Shown one piece after another: positions 46,675 to 55,446 of a DNA stretch of 64,000 nt (its first letter is position 1; the number at the start of each line of letters is the position of its first letter). This DNA comes from Trachythela sp. YZ-2020 (Eukaryota > Cnidaria > Anthozoa > Malacalcyonacea > Clavulariidae): the NCBI GenBank assembly GCA_016169945.1, contig JADLSH010000333.1, positions 1,984,001 through 2,048,000 of the forward strand, read 5' to 3'. The translations under genes and the position numbers were made by a program. Below the pieces are notes generated by a model that worked only from the letters and a program-made list of their open reading frames with translations, was not told where the DNA came from and did not search any database.

Positions 46675-47639
46675 TTAACACTAGGCACTTTGTCTTTGCC
46701 CTCAAACGAGTGTCTTGTTAATATTTATAGATAAAGTATGAAGATGATAAAAGTGATGATAATAAAATTCAAAGAATGCCGACGACTCTTGAGGACTTTA
46801 TTTCCAATCTGAAAGATGTATGTATTGAGAAGATCACCTTCACATCTTCAAATTTTCAAGCGTCAAAAGTACCACCAATAATGGCGCCAAGTTTGAGGGG
46901 AGAACGTGTTTACAATACCGAACTTCAGAAAAAAAGTGTGTATCTGGGAAACAAAATTTTAAAGAAAGATGAAATAAATGGTATGTATTTTTGTACATAA
47001 TGTATATCAATATCAAGGGCAAATAGACCATTTCTAAATTTTGTTATGGCTTAAGCAAAGAACACATGCCAACATTTGGAATGGATTTTCAATCGTGTTT
47101 CTCTTTCCAGGCGATCCTTTACTGCTATACGAAAAATAGATCTCAACATGTCATCGCTTGAGGCAATGTCTGATAGCCTGCTGAAAGAACTGTGCGTGTA
47201 CTGTAAAGTTTCAAAACCGTTTTCATTGTCCAAGGTAAATTTTATTATACAGGGTGTATAGTGAAACCTCGCGTATGAGACCACAGGGGGGGAGGGGCAC
47301 TATGACCTGTTATGATTGAAATAATATAAATACCGTTGCACGAAGTCAACGTCATGTACAGTGAAAGTATGACTCAGAGCCATTCAAAAGGTTTACAGAA
47401 CTTCGAGGGAATAAATAATCGATGATTAAAGCGGGAACTCAAGTAGGTATTTTAAAAGAAATACAATATTATTTCAATAACTCGTAGTGCGGGCCCTCTG
47501 TGATGAGACCCCAGCTTTTTACAGGTTTACATTTTCTTAAGAAAAAAACCAAGTCATTTTCCGAATGTGTGGTAAATATAGGGCCCTACATATATATTTG
47601 CTGTAATTACGTGCTGTGCATTTTCAAATACACTTTCTA

Positions 47640-47935
47640 TCTTTAATCTATTTATTTAGCTTTTGCCAACTTAGGGCCCTACAACCACAACAGCATATGC
47701 CAATTACTGTGGGCCCTTTTTTAGACTTCTACCTAACCAACCCTGTCAACTTTCCCTGTGGGAGGAAACCGGAGTACCCGGAGAAAACCCACGACTTTCG
47801 GCAGAACGTTGACTTTTACTCTTCACATGAGGACTGGGTTCGAGTCGCATTTGAGAAAGTTCACACTGAGGCTTGAACCCAAGACCTTAGAGGTGAAAGG
47901 CAAGTGCACTAACCACTTGTCCACCGAAGCCCCTT
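47640..47935 (-). mobile_element. tRNA-derived SINE sharing its tail with a LINE
   Basis: On the minus strand the head has box A (AAGTGGTTAGTGCACTTGCC) and box B (GGGTTCAAGCC). The body contains GGGTACTCCGGTTTCCTCCC, a central word known from many animal tRNA-SINEs. The 3' tail (CAGTAATTGGCATATGCTGT, then TAAATAAATA) matches the 3' end of the minus-strand LINE at 55.6 kb. Such tail sharing is how SINEs recruit a LINE reverse transcriptase. Confidence 0.85.
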
Positions 47936-48049
47936 ACACCTCACACTTTAAATAATTTATATAAATTATGCACAAATTAGTCACATAAATAAAGAATGCC
48001 AGCTTATCTTTGATTTATAATTTTTGGTTACAGATTCTTATGTATTTTT

Positions 48050-48265
48050 CACTTTCGCAAATACCATAATGCTTTGCTTCTTGGGGGGTAATTCAAAAAG
48101 GAAATGCCTTGTGTATAGCGGAAAAAGTTCAAAACGGGTAAAAATGATTATTTTTGTGCCCCTGGATGTTGAAATAACAGAAAGACAAACTCTGGGCTAT
48201 AATCGCAGTTACACCACATCGCAGTTACCCCCCAAGACGCAAAGCATTATGGTATTTGCGAAAGT
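48050..48265. mobile_element. MITE, 216 bp
   Basis: CACTTTCGCAAATACCATAA and GCTTTGCTTCTTGGGGGGTAA (one base different) are repeated inverted at the right end. No target duplication could be assigned. It lies in an intron of the HMGXB3-like gene. Confidence 0.75.
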
Positions 48266-48293
48266 GGAGAATATGTAAAAAGTTAGCGTATCA

Positions 48294-48532
48294 GGGGCCG
48301 GTTGTTCAAAGCTGGGTTAGCTTAACCCTGGGTTAAACCTAAATTCAAAGCAAACCTCCTGACAGCGTGTCTATAAATTTGGAAATATTTCTTCAGATAT
48401 CTTGTCTGGATGGATAGGAGTTTACTTCTCAGAAGTTTTGAAACAGACAGACGTGCAGAAATACACAAACTAAAACAGCAGGTTAAATTTTAACTCGGGG
48501 TAAGCGTTAACCCACCTTTGAACAACTGCCCC
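48294..48532. mobile_element. MITE with GGGTTAA-rich ends
   Basis: The ends GGGGCCGGTTGTTCAAAGCT and (inverted, right) GGGGCAGTTGTTCAAAGGTG continue with alternating GGGTTAA/TTAACCC words, which add inner hairpins. The superfamily is not clear. Confidence 0.75.
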
Positions 48533-50136
48533 AGGTTCTTAAATTTTAGTTAAAATTGCAAGGGACAATAACATGATTAACATGGTCTACACTACAGAGT
48601 ACAGACTTTCGATAGGATTTTCATTGCGACTATACTACTACTACTAGCCAACGTTTGAAGTTTACTTTATAAATTTGGTGGCCAGGCGGCAGGAGTTGTA
48701 TCCAACACTTGGGCCCAAACATTTCCTTAATGTACAGTCTATGTATAGAGCAATTACATGGTAAAAATCTGTTGTTTTTAGGCAATGATGATCTCAAGCC
48801 TACACGCTTTGTATGGTGCTTTGGTAACTGGGTCTTCTGCATGTCACGGTTTTACACAGGTTCCAGGGAATACTGGTGGATTTTACCATATTGTGTGCAG
48901 ACACGGGGTACTGTAATAAAATAAATTACCTGTAATATTATACCACACAGATATGTACTGTCAGTAGCTTGTCCAATCAAGAGTTTATGTGCAATGCATA
49001 GTAGTTTTCAGCGAGTACATGCATGCACCGGGAAATTCATACTTTTACCCATTTCTCCGTGCCTTGTATCGCGGGGATAGCTAAATGTAAACACATTAGA
49101 TATCAAGACATCCACATGTTTAATTTTTTTACACTTCACTGTAGATCACCGTGGCTTCAAAATTTTTACTGCTGCAGGAGTCAGTGAGAGATGCCGCAGA
49201 TCTTTACCTCTCCCTAAAGTATCCCCCTCATCTTTTTGTTTTGGATACTCCATGTGGTTTCTCTCGTCACGTTAATTTAAGAGAGCCCGACCTAGCTGCC
49301 AAGTTCTGGGGTGAAACTCTAGGTTGTTTTGAGAAACCGTCGCTTGAAACGCAACCAAATCAGGTATATTTTTTACAACTTATAGTGTATGATCTGTTTT
49401 CGGTGCTATGCAACTTTTTGCTGTGAAACAAAATGATTAGACAATGCGAAGTGCACACGTTTTATCAAAATATTTTTGATGCCATCAAACTCATAATTCA
49501 AAAAGTATAGTGTACGGTTAGTGAATTGCCGGCGAAACCACCACGAGGTATATTAAAATAACTCTCGGCATTACGGACTCCCTATTACGAAATGCGGACA
49601 CTTCGTATGGTCCCAAGTAAAGATTTTTGCTCTGGCTACAACTCGTATCGTAGACGTAACTACTGTGTCTTCAAAATTAAGTGATAAACAGAAAATAGGT
49701 CATGTTGCGTTTTCCGATCTTTAGACATTTGTGTAAATATCTGATTATTTTGATACCAAAAATAAGTAATAACATTGTATAAGCATCTGGACCGGGTCAT
49801 TTTTTGCCTATCACACTGTTGCAAGTTCACGTACAGATACCAATTAATGGCATAGGGTGTCCGCCATAACTGAGCCGACTGTACTCAACATGTTTAAGAA
49901 ATGAGCCACATGAATGCAGCTTTGTACCAGCTAAAACACACGTCATGTATAAAAAACGCAAGATTGGAATTTCTCAAGAAATCCACATTGCTTTGAGGAC
50001 AAAATATTTTAGGTGTGTGGGAATTCACAACTGTCAAAATTACACGCGAGTGCATAAAGCAAAATTTATGCATTTATTTATGCCAGTCTCGCCGATAATA
50101 AGTTGTTATTTTACAAGTACAGTACATGCAGGACTA

Positions 50137-50209
50137 CAGGGTGAGTAAAAAAAACTGATGCCTTGATATTCAAATTAGTACAAAGGCATCAGTTTTTTTA
50201 CTCACCCTG
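50137..50209. mobile_element. 73-bp mariner-type MITE
   Basis: A near-perfect palindrome, CAGGGTGAGTAAAAAAA at both ends, with ACTGATGCCTT further in, sits between TA dinucleotides. TA target and CAGGGTG ends are typical of mariner derivatives. Confidence 0.88.
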
Positions 50210-50882
50210 TACAACAACAGTAATATGCAAAGTTGATTTCTTGGGAAATTCAAGATCTTTGTGATTTTTTGAAGCTATTTATTCAAAAACAAGCACTCGG
50301 GTTTGAGTCCCTCGTGTTTCTAAACTTACGAAACAGGGTATTGTGAGTTTCCAGCGGCTATGCATGACGTTTACAGTACATGATGTAAAATCAAGGACAG
50401 CGATGACATGTATTATAAAATTCGACATTTTTAATTCGCGTTTTTTAGGTTACCATCCCAGACATTGTGCCCACCGAATTTCGAGCTCGAAAAGTTGATG
50501 AAAGTGCATTGCAGTCAATGTCCACTGTTGACACTTCAGTCCATCCTATTACAGGCTCATCAAGACGATATGTTGTCGGTGACAGATTCCACACATCTTC
50601 CAATCCCCACAAATCACCACAAATCATCACGATATCAATTTGTGTGCCCAGAAAGATGCTATTAAAACTAGTTACCAGGAATGCCAAAACAACAGTAAAA
50701 ATGTCAAGCGCTTAAGAAGTTCTACTATGCAATCCTTTCCTGTTCACTTTATGTACAAGTTTCTTATGGATTACTACCACAATGAAATGATTGTTCAGAA
50801 GCAGAAGTCACAACTTAAGAAATTTCTAAAAGAAACCCAAGTTCTCATGAGAGATAGTTACCACAGATTTACAATTACTTGA

Positions 50883-52299
50883 CTGTTTGTTCATTTTTGT
50901 AGTTCTGATGTAAAACCAGCCACGAACAATTCAAGAAGCCAAGATACAGTACATATTGGTAGTAACATAAGTTGTTCATAAGTTATCCAGCTTTGCGTTA
51001 CATGTATTTTTACATTTCTTGCAGTACCATTCACCTTCAGGTACGACGACTTCTCTAGAACACTCTCTATTTATAAAGGAAGTTATAGAATGTTAAATAA
51101 GCATTTTGCAACTAAAAATTGGAATGTGTTTAACTGTGGGTTAAACCGAACTTTACCACACCATCACTTACAAGTGCAGCCATTGTTTCCAATTATCACA
51201 CTGAATCCAATGTTGCTTCTTGCCGTTTGATTTTTCCTTTCTATACTCCTCTTTCCCGCATGGACACTTTTCCAAGTCAACGTTTCTTGTCACTGGTATG
51301 TTTCAAAAAAATAATAATTAACAATTATTCGCCGAAGGCGAGGTGATTATCACGATAATCACCGAGCCTGAGGGGAATAATCGTTTTAGTATACTGTTCA
51401 TAGGTGATTATGTGGGGGGGAAAAATACACATTTCTTCGTCATTTAATTAATTGACAAAACGGCTTCGGCCGCCCTTTTGAAAATCGCTTAGGTGATTAT
51501 CGCGTTATAATAATCACCTGAACGGCAACCAATCAGTGTGCGGAATTTTCATTAATCACCTATGTAATTATACTAAGGATAATTAAATACTTCTTTAAAA
51601 CGGTGCATCACAACAATTTACAGAGGGAGACTCACGTTTAGGTCCTGTGGTTTGTATAATGCCGATAGCTCCTTCTGGGAATAGCTCCTTACTGGCTGAA
51701 CGCTGTAACAGAAAATTATTTGTTAATATCAATTTTGATCAGTAGAATGCGAATTGTAACTAATTTATCATAGAATATCATCAGTTCGATGTAAAATAAA
51801 GTTTGGTAATGGTATGCTGCTTTCTAAATTAAATCCTGCTTACTAACATTTCAGTCAGGCACCTGATGCTGATGCTATTGTCTCCTGATACTATCGTTTC
51901 TTCAGGTATACAGGTTTCTCTAATACCTTGTGAATGTCAGCAAAAGAACTACATGACGGAGTGCTAGTTTGAGAGATTCCACTGTTCACCTGCAATTGCA
52001 ATAATTTAACTTTTATTTGTTGCAATGATTACTCAAACTGTGAAGACATTAAATTGTACCTTTTCCATGTCTTTCGTGACAGTATTTGCACATTTTGCGC
52101 TTTTTACATCCTAGTAACAAAGTTCACAAATTCCATGGTTACACACAAGCTTTATGAAACCATGGATAGTTAAAAGATGGATATGAAACTGATGACGTCA
52201 GTAGTCTAAACCTAGTTGCGAATTGTGATGATGAATACAACGAATAATAGCATTATTTTGGTTTCTGTGATGTCATCATTTGCAGTTAGGTTTCAACTC
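50883..52299. other. Spacer with a GTGATTATC-rich palindromic repeat
   Basis: Between about 51316 and 51600, ATTATTCGCCGAAGGCGAGG and repeated GTGATTAT/ATAATCAC words form hairpins, probably a MITE without clear limits. No gene was found elsewhere here. Confidence 0.45.
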
Positions 52300-52520
52300 T
52301 TTGCTGTTTCATCTGTAAAAGAATCATCAGGCAGTTTACAAGTATCGAAAATAAATTACCGCTTATATGCTTCCTGTCGGGGCGTGGGAGTGTGTGTTGG
52401 AGACAATGTGTGCATGCATGGCTTTGTTTGCGTTGTTTACGCGAAATTTGTTACAATGACGACATTGTGAAATTATTTCAGATGAAACAGCCTGTTGCAG
52501 ACAAGTTTTGAGGTAAGCGA
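52300..52520 (-). repeat. Penelope-like 3' flank remnant
   Basis: Bases 52366-52484 match 29047-29170 closely (GGGGCGTGG, GTGCATGCATGGCTTTGTTT, ACAATGACGACAT). Thus the 3' flank of the Penelope element at 29 kb recurs here in the same orientation. At 52490-52520 the word GTTGCAGACAAGTTTTG appears inverted relative to the other copy. It lies 27 bp from the hammerhead array. Confidence 0.75.
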
Positions 52521-52554
52521 AAATCTATATATATATATATATATGTAGTCAAAT

Positions 52555-52598
52555 CTGCAGACATGCATGTTTCGCCGTTCAACGGCTCGTCAGTGCAG
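52555..52598 (-). ncRNA. Hammerhead ribozyme, unit 1
   Basis: On the minus strand: stem I CUGCA/UGCAG (5 bp), core CUGACGA, stem II GCCGU/ACGGC with loop UGA (5 bp), GAA, stem III ACAUGCAUGU, triplet GUC, cleavage after the C at 52560. All conserved bases are present. Stem III is a perfect 10-base palindrome: in cis it makes three pairs with loop UGCA, and between two RNAs it can pair fully, giving a double hammerhead. Confidence 0.92.
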
Positions 52599-52836
52599 CT
52601 TGTAACGCAGTCTAGATGCGAGTGACTTCGTATTTATACACCATACTCTTGCCCTCACCAAGCGCATGTGGTACAATACTCAGACACATGCGCATCCAGA
52701 CATGCGTGAAGTGTCTTGGGGCCAGAGTGCTCAAACGACCACAAGGGAAGTGAGCTTTTGCATTATAGCTTATTAGCCACCAATTAACCTCACAGAGTGC
52801 TCAACAACACAAGTGAAGGAGCATATATAGTCAAAT

Positions 52837-52880
52837 CTGCAGACATGCATGTTTCGCCGTTCAACGGCTCGTCAGTGCAG
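52837..52880 (-). ncRNA. Hammerhead ribozyme, unit 2
   Basis: Sequence identical to unit 1 across core and stems. It belongs to the 268-bp unit, whose deletion lies outside the ribozyme. Confidence 0.92.
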
Positions 52881-53104
52881 CTTGTAACGCAGTCTAGATG
52901 CGAGTGACTTCGTATTTATACACCATACTCTTGCCCTCACCAAGCGCATGTGGTACAATACTCAGACACATGCGTGAAGTGTCTTGGGGCCAGAGTGCTC
53001 AAACGACCACAAGGGAAGTGAGCTTTTGCATTATAGCTTATTAGCCACCAATTAACCTCACAGAGTGCTCAACAACACAAGTGAAGGAGCATATATAGTC
53101 AAAT

Positions 53105-53148
53105 CTGCAGACATGCATGTTTCGCTGTTCAACGGCTCGTCAGTGCAG
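53105..53148 (-). ncRNA. Hammerhead ribozyme, unit 3, stem II mismatch
   Basis: Identical to unit 1 except for one change that turns the 3' strand of stem II into ACAGC, giving a C-A mismatch in the middle of the stem. The core is intact; cleavage is expected to be weaker. Confidence 0.85.
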
Positions 53149-53385
53149 CTTGTAACGCAGTCTAGATGCGAGTGACTTCGTATTTATACACCATACTCTT
53201 GCCCTCACCAAGCGCATGTGGTACAATACTCAGACACATGCGCATCCAGACATGCGTGAAGTGTCTTGGGGCCAGAGTGCTCAAACGACCACAAGGAAGT
53301 GAGCTTATGCATTATAGCTTATTAGCCACCAATTAACCTCACAGAGTGCTCAACAACACAAGTGAAGGAGCATATATAGTCAAAT

Positions 53386-53429
53386 CTGCAGACATGCATG
53401 TTTCGCCGTTCAACGGCTCGTCAGTGCAG
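53386..53429 (-). ncRNA. Hammerhead ribozyme, unit 4
   Basis: Identical to unit 1 in core and stems. Confidence 0.92.
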
Positions 53430-53667
53430 CTTGTAACGCAGTCTAGATGCGAGTGACTTCGTATTTATACACCATACTCTTGCCCTCACCAAGCGCATGT
53501 GGTACAATACTCAGACACATGCGCATCCAGACATGCGTGAAGTGTCTTGGGGCCAGAGTGCTCAAACGACCACAAGGGAAGTGAGCTTTTGCATTATAGC
53601 TTATTAGCCACCAATTAACCTCACAGAGTGCTCAACAACACAAGTGAAGGAGCATATATAGTCAAAT

Positions 53668-53711
53668 CTGCAGACATGCATGTTTCGCCGTTCAACGGCT
53701 CGTCAGTGCAG
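53668..53711 (-). ncRNA. Hammerhead ribozyme, unit 5
   Basis: Identical to unit 1 in core and stems; a single change (GTGAATTCG) lies downstream in the body of the unit. Confidence 0.92.
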
Positions 53712-53948
53712 CTTGTAACGCAGTCTAGATGCGAGTGAATTCGTATTTATACACCATACTCTTGCCCTCACCAAGCGCATGTGGTACAATACTCAGACAC
53801 ATGCGCATCCAGACATGCGTGAAGTGTCTTGGGGCCAGAGTGCTCAAACGACCACAAGGAAGTGAGCTTTTGCATTATAGCTTATTAGCCACCAATTAAC
53901 CTCACAGAGTGCTCAACAACACAAGTGAAGGAGCATATATAGTCAAAT

Positions 53949-53992
53949 CTGCAGACATGCATGTTTCGCCGTTCAACGGCTCGTCAGTGCAG
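53949..53992 (-). ncRNA. Hammerhead ribozyme, unit 6
   Basis: Identical to unit 1. The unit itself is cut after about 165 bp and continues as a TATATATGTATA stretch into unit 7. Confidence 0.92.
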
Positions 53993-54128
53993 CTTGTAAC
54001 GCAGTCTAGATGCGAGTGACTTCGTATTTATACACCATACTCTTGCCCTCACCAAGCGCATGTGGTACAATACTCAGACACATGCGCATCCAGACATGCG
54101 TGCATTATATATATGTATATAGTCAAAT

Positions 54129-54172
54129 CTGCAGACATGCATGTTTCGCCGTTCAACGGCTCGTCAGTGCAG
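54129..54172 (-). ncRNA. Hammerhead ribozyme, unit 7
   Basis: Identical to unit 1. This is the last copy; the array ends at AAGTGTCTATATATATTA about 125 bp further on. Confidence 0.92.
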
Positions 54173-54590
54173 CTTGTAACGCAGTCTAGATGCGAGTGAC
54201 TTCGTATTTATACACCATACTCTTGCCCTCACCAAGCGCATGTGGTACAAAACTCAGACACATGCGCATCCAGACATGCGTGAAGTGTCTATATATATTA
54301 TGTGAATAATCCGGCGAGTAGCGATTGAAATAGCTCGATGATAAAAACTATGAATATTCAATTTATTTGAACAGCCCACATGGCTATCCGCTATGCATGC
54401 TGCTGAACGAAAGAATACTTACATTCTTATCCACACTAACTGTCTTGTTATTAGTTAATAACTCGTCATCAGACTGATCAGATATATACATTTCATCACA
54501 AGGATGTTCAGTAATGTTTCAACCACGGAAACGGTATAAAACACTTACAGCGAAGAGAGGGCACAATAGAAAAGACTAAAGAGTCAAAAG

Positions 54591-54856
54591 CAGGGCTCTC
54601 AGAACGTAATGCTGAAAATTCCTTAGATTAAGTGGTAAAAATTCCTTAAATGAACAAAAATTTCCTTAGACTCTAGAAAACGTGCGAACATAGGTTTTTT
54701 TCATTGCAAAATGGCGGATTCGAATCATCAGGTAATTAAAGAGCGGGAAGTGCTCCAAAAAAGGCTAAATTTTTAAATTTTATTTCCTTAAAAGTCTCCT
54801 TAAAAAGGTCAAATTTTCCTCAGTTTAAGGAAATTTCCTTAAAAATGAGAGCCCTG
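54591..54856. mobile_element. hAT MITE, copy 1
   Basis: The ends CAGGGCTCTCA and TGAGAGCCCTG lie between GTCAAAAG on both sides (54583-54590, 54857-54864), an 8-bp target duplication. It is 266 bp long. Inside, AAAATGGCGGATTCGAATCA looks like the start of a gene (MADSN...) kept from the parent element. TTTCCTTAAA words recur near both ends. Confidence 0.92.
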
Positions 54857-54910
54857 GTCAAAAGGCCAAAGGCAGTGTCAGTGTAACAGTGTTGCTTTGT
54901 TGCCATATAC

Positions 54911-55176
54911 CAGGGCTCTCAGAACGTATTGCTGAAAATTCCTTAGATTAAGTTGTAAAAATTCCTAAAATGGACAAAAATTTCCTTAGACTCTAGAAAA
55001 CGCGCGAAAATAGTTTTTTGCATCGCTAAATGGCGGATTCCGAATCATTTGTTAATGAAACAGAGGGAAGTGCTCCAAAAAAGGCTAATTTTTTAAATTT
55101 TATTTCCTTAAAAGAGTCCTTAAAAATGTCAAATTTTCCTCAGTTTAAGGAAATTTCCTTAAAAATGAGAGCCCTG
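54911..55176. mobile_element. hAT MITE, copy 2
   Basis: The same 266-bp element as copy 1, with a few changes shared with copy 3 (ATGGCGGATTCCGAATCA). It has CCATATAC on its left and GTCAAAAG on its right, so its two flanks come from two different insertion sites. Confidence 0.92.
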
Positions 55177-55230
55177 GTCAAAAGGCCAAAGGCAGTGTCA
55201 GTGTAACAGTGTTGCTTTGTTGCCATATAC

Positions 55231-55436
55231 CAGGGCTCTCAGAACGTATTGCTGAAAATTCCTTAGATTAAGTTGTAAAAATTCCTAAAATGGACAAAAA
55301 TTTCCTTAGACTCTAGAAAACGCGCGAAAATAGTTTTTTGCATCGCTAAATGGCGGATTCCGAATCATCTGTTAATGAAACAGAGGGAAGTGCTCCAAAA
55401 AAGGCTAATTTTTTAAATTTTAAAATGAGAGCCCTG
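55231..55436. mobile_element. hAT MITE, copy 3, internally shortened
   Basis: 206 bp; 60 bp are missing before the right end. CCATATAC flanks it on both sides (55223-55230, 55437-55444), so this copy sits at the second original insertion site. The three copies have an exact 320-bp period. Confidence 0.92.
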
Positions 55437-55446
55437 CCATATACTA

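Larger units (their letters stand above)
35225..50882 (+). pseudogene. Multi-exon zinc-ribbon/SWIM protein (HMGXB3-like), split by nested transposons
   Basis: Seven exons joined by GT-AG introns and mostly phase-compatible: 35225-36260, 36809-36942, 37125-37281, 46731-46980, 47111-47234, 49145-49363 and 50449-50882. Exon 1 has a zinc ribbon (CPQCNLSYSTAWKPKNCKRC), a SWIM-like finger (CFC, then CLCIH) and a third cysteine cluster (MCKLC, later CSNSRCKAM). Exon 2 has LLQWRELFKRGVPIST, exon 3 VCGICGTVGQVYFGDGN, and exon 6 FVLDTPCGFSRHVNLREPDL. Exon 7 ends with VHFMYKFLMDYYHNEMIV. It resembles anonymous cnidarian proteins often named after HMGXB3; this is from memory and unproven. In-frame stops (36008, end of exon 3) and shifts in exons 5 and 7 make it a pseudogene, unless these are assembly errors. 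Its 5' end was not found. Confidence 0.5.
52548..54297 (-). repeat. Hammerhead-ribozyme satellite array (retrozyme-like), seven units
   Basis: Units start at 52548, 52830, 53098, 53379, 53661, 53942 and 54122. Four complete units are 281-282 bp. Unit 2 lacks 14 bp between two ATGCG words, and units 6 and 7 are cut to about 180 bp and run into TA repeats. Units are nearly identical and have no open frame. Each carries one hammerhead on the minus strand, so a minus-strand transcript would self-cleave into 282-nt monomers. That is the layout of animal retrozymes, small non-autonomous retroelements spread as circular RNAs, proposed to use Penelope-type enzymes. Both array ends lie in TA microsatellite with TCTATATATAT on each side. 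Confidence 0.9.

Noticed and set aside
52305..52333. Another hammerhead candidate on the minus strand (CUGAUGA ... GAAAC)
   Set aside because: Stem II would have only about three pairs with a U-U mismatch, and no UH cleavage triplet with a pairing stem I strand follows. At best it is a decayed Penelope motif.
52548..54297. CRISPR-like array of regular repeats
   Set aside because: The whole 282-bp unit is repeated without unique spacers; it is a satellite with ribozymes in animal DNA.
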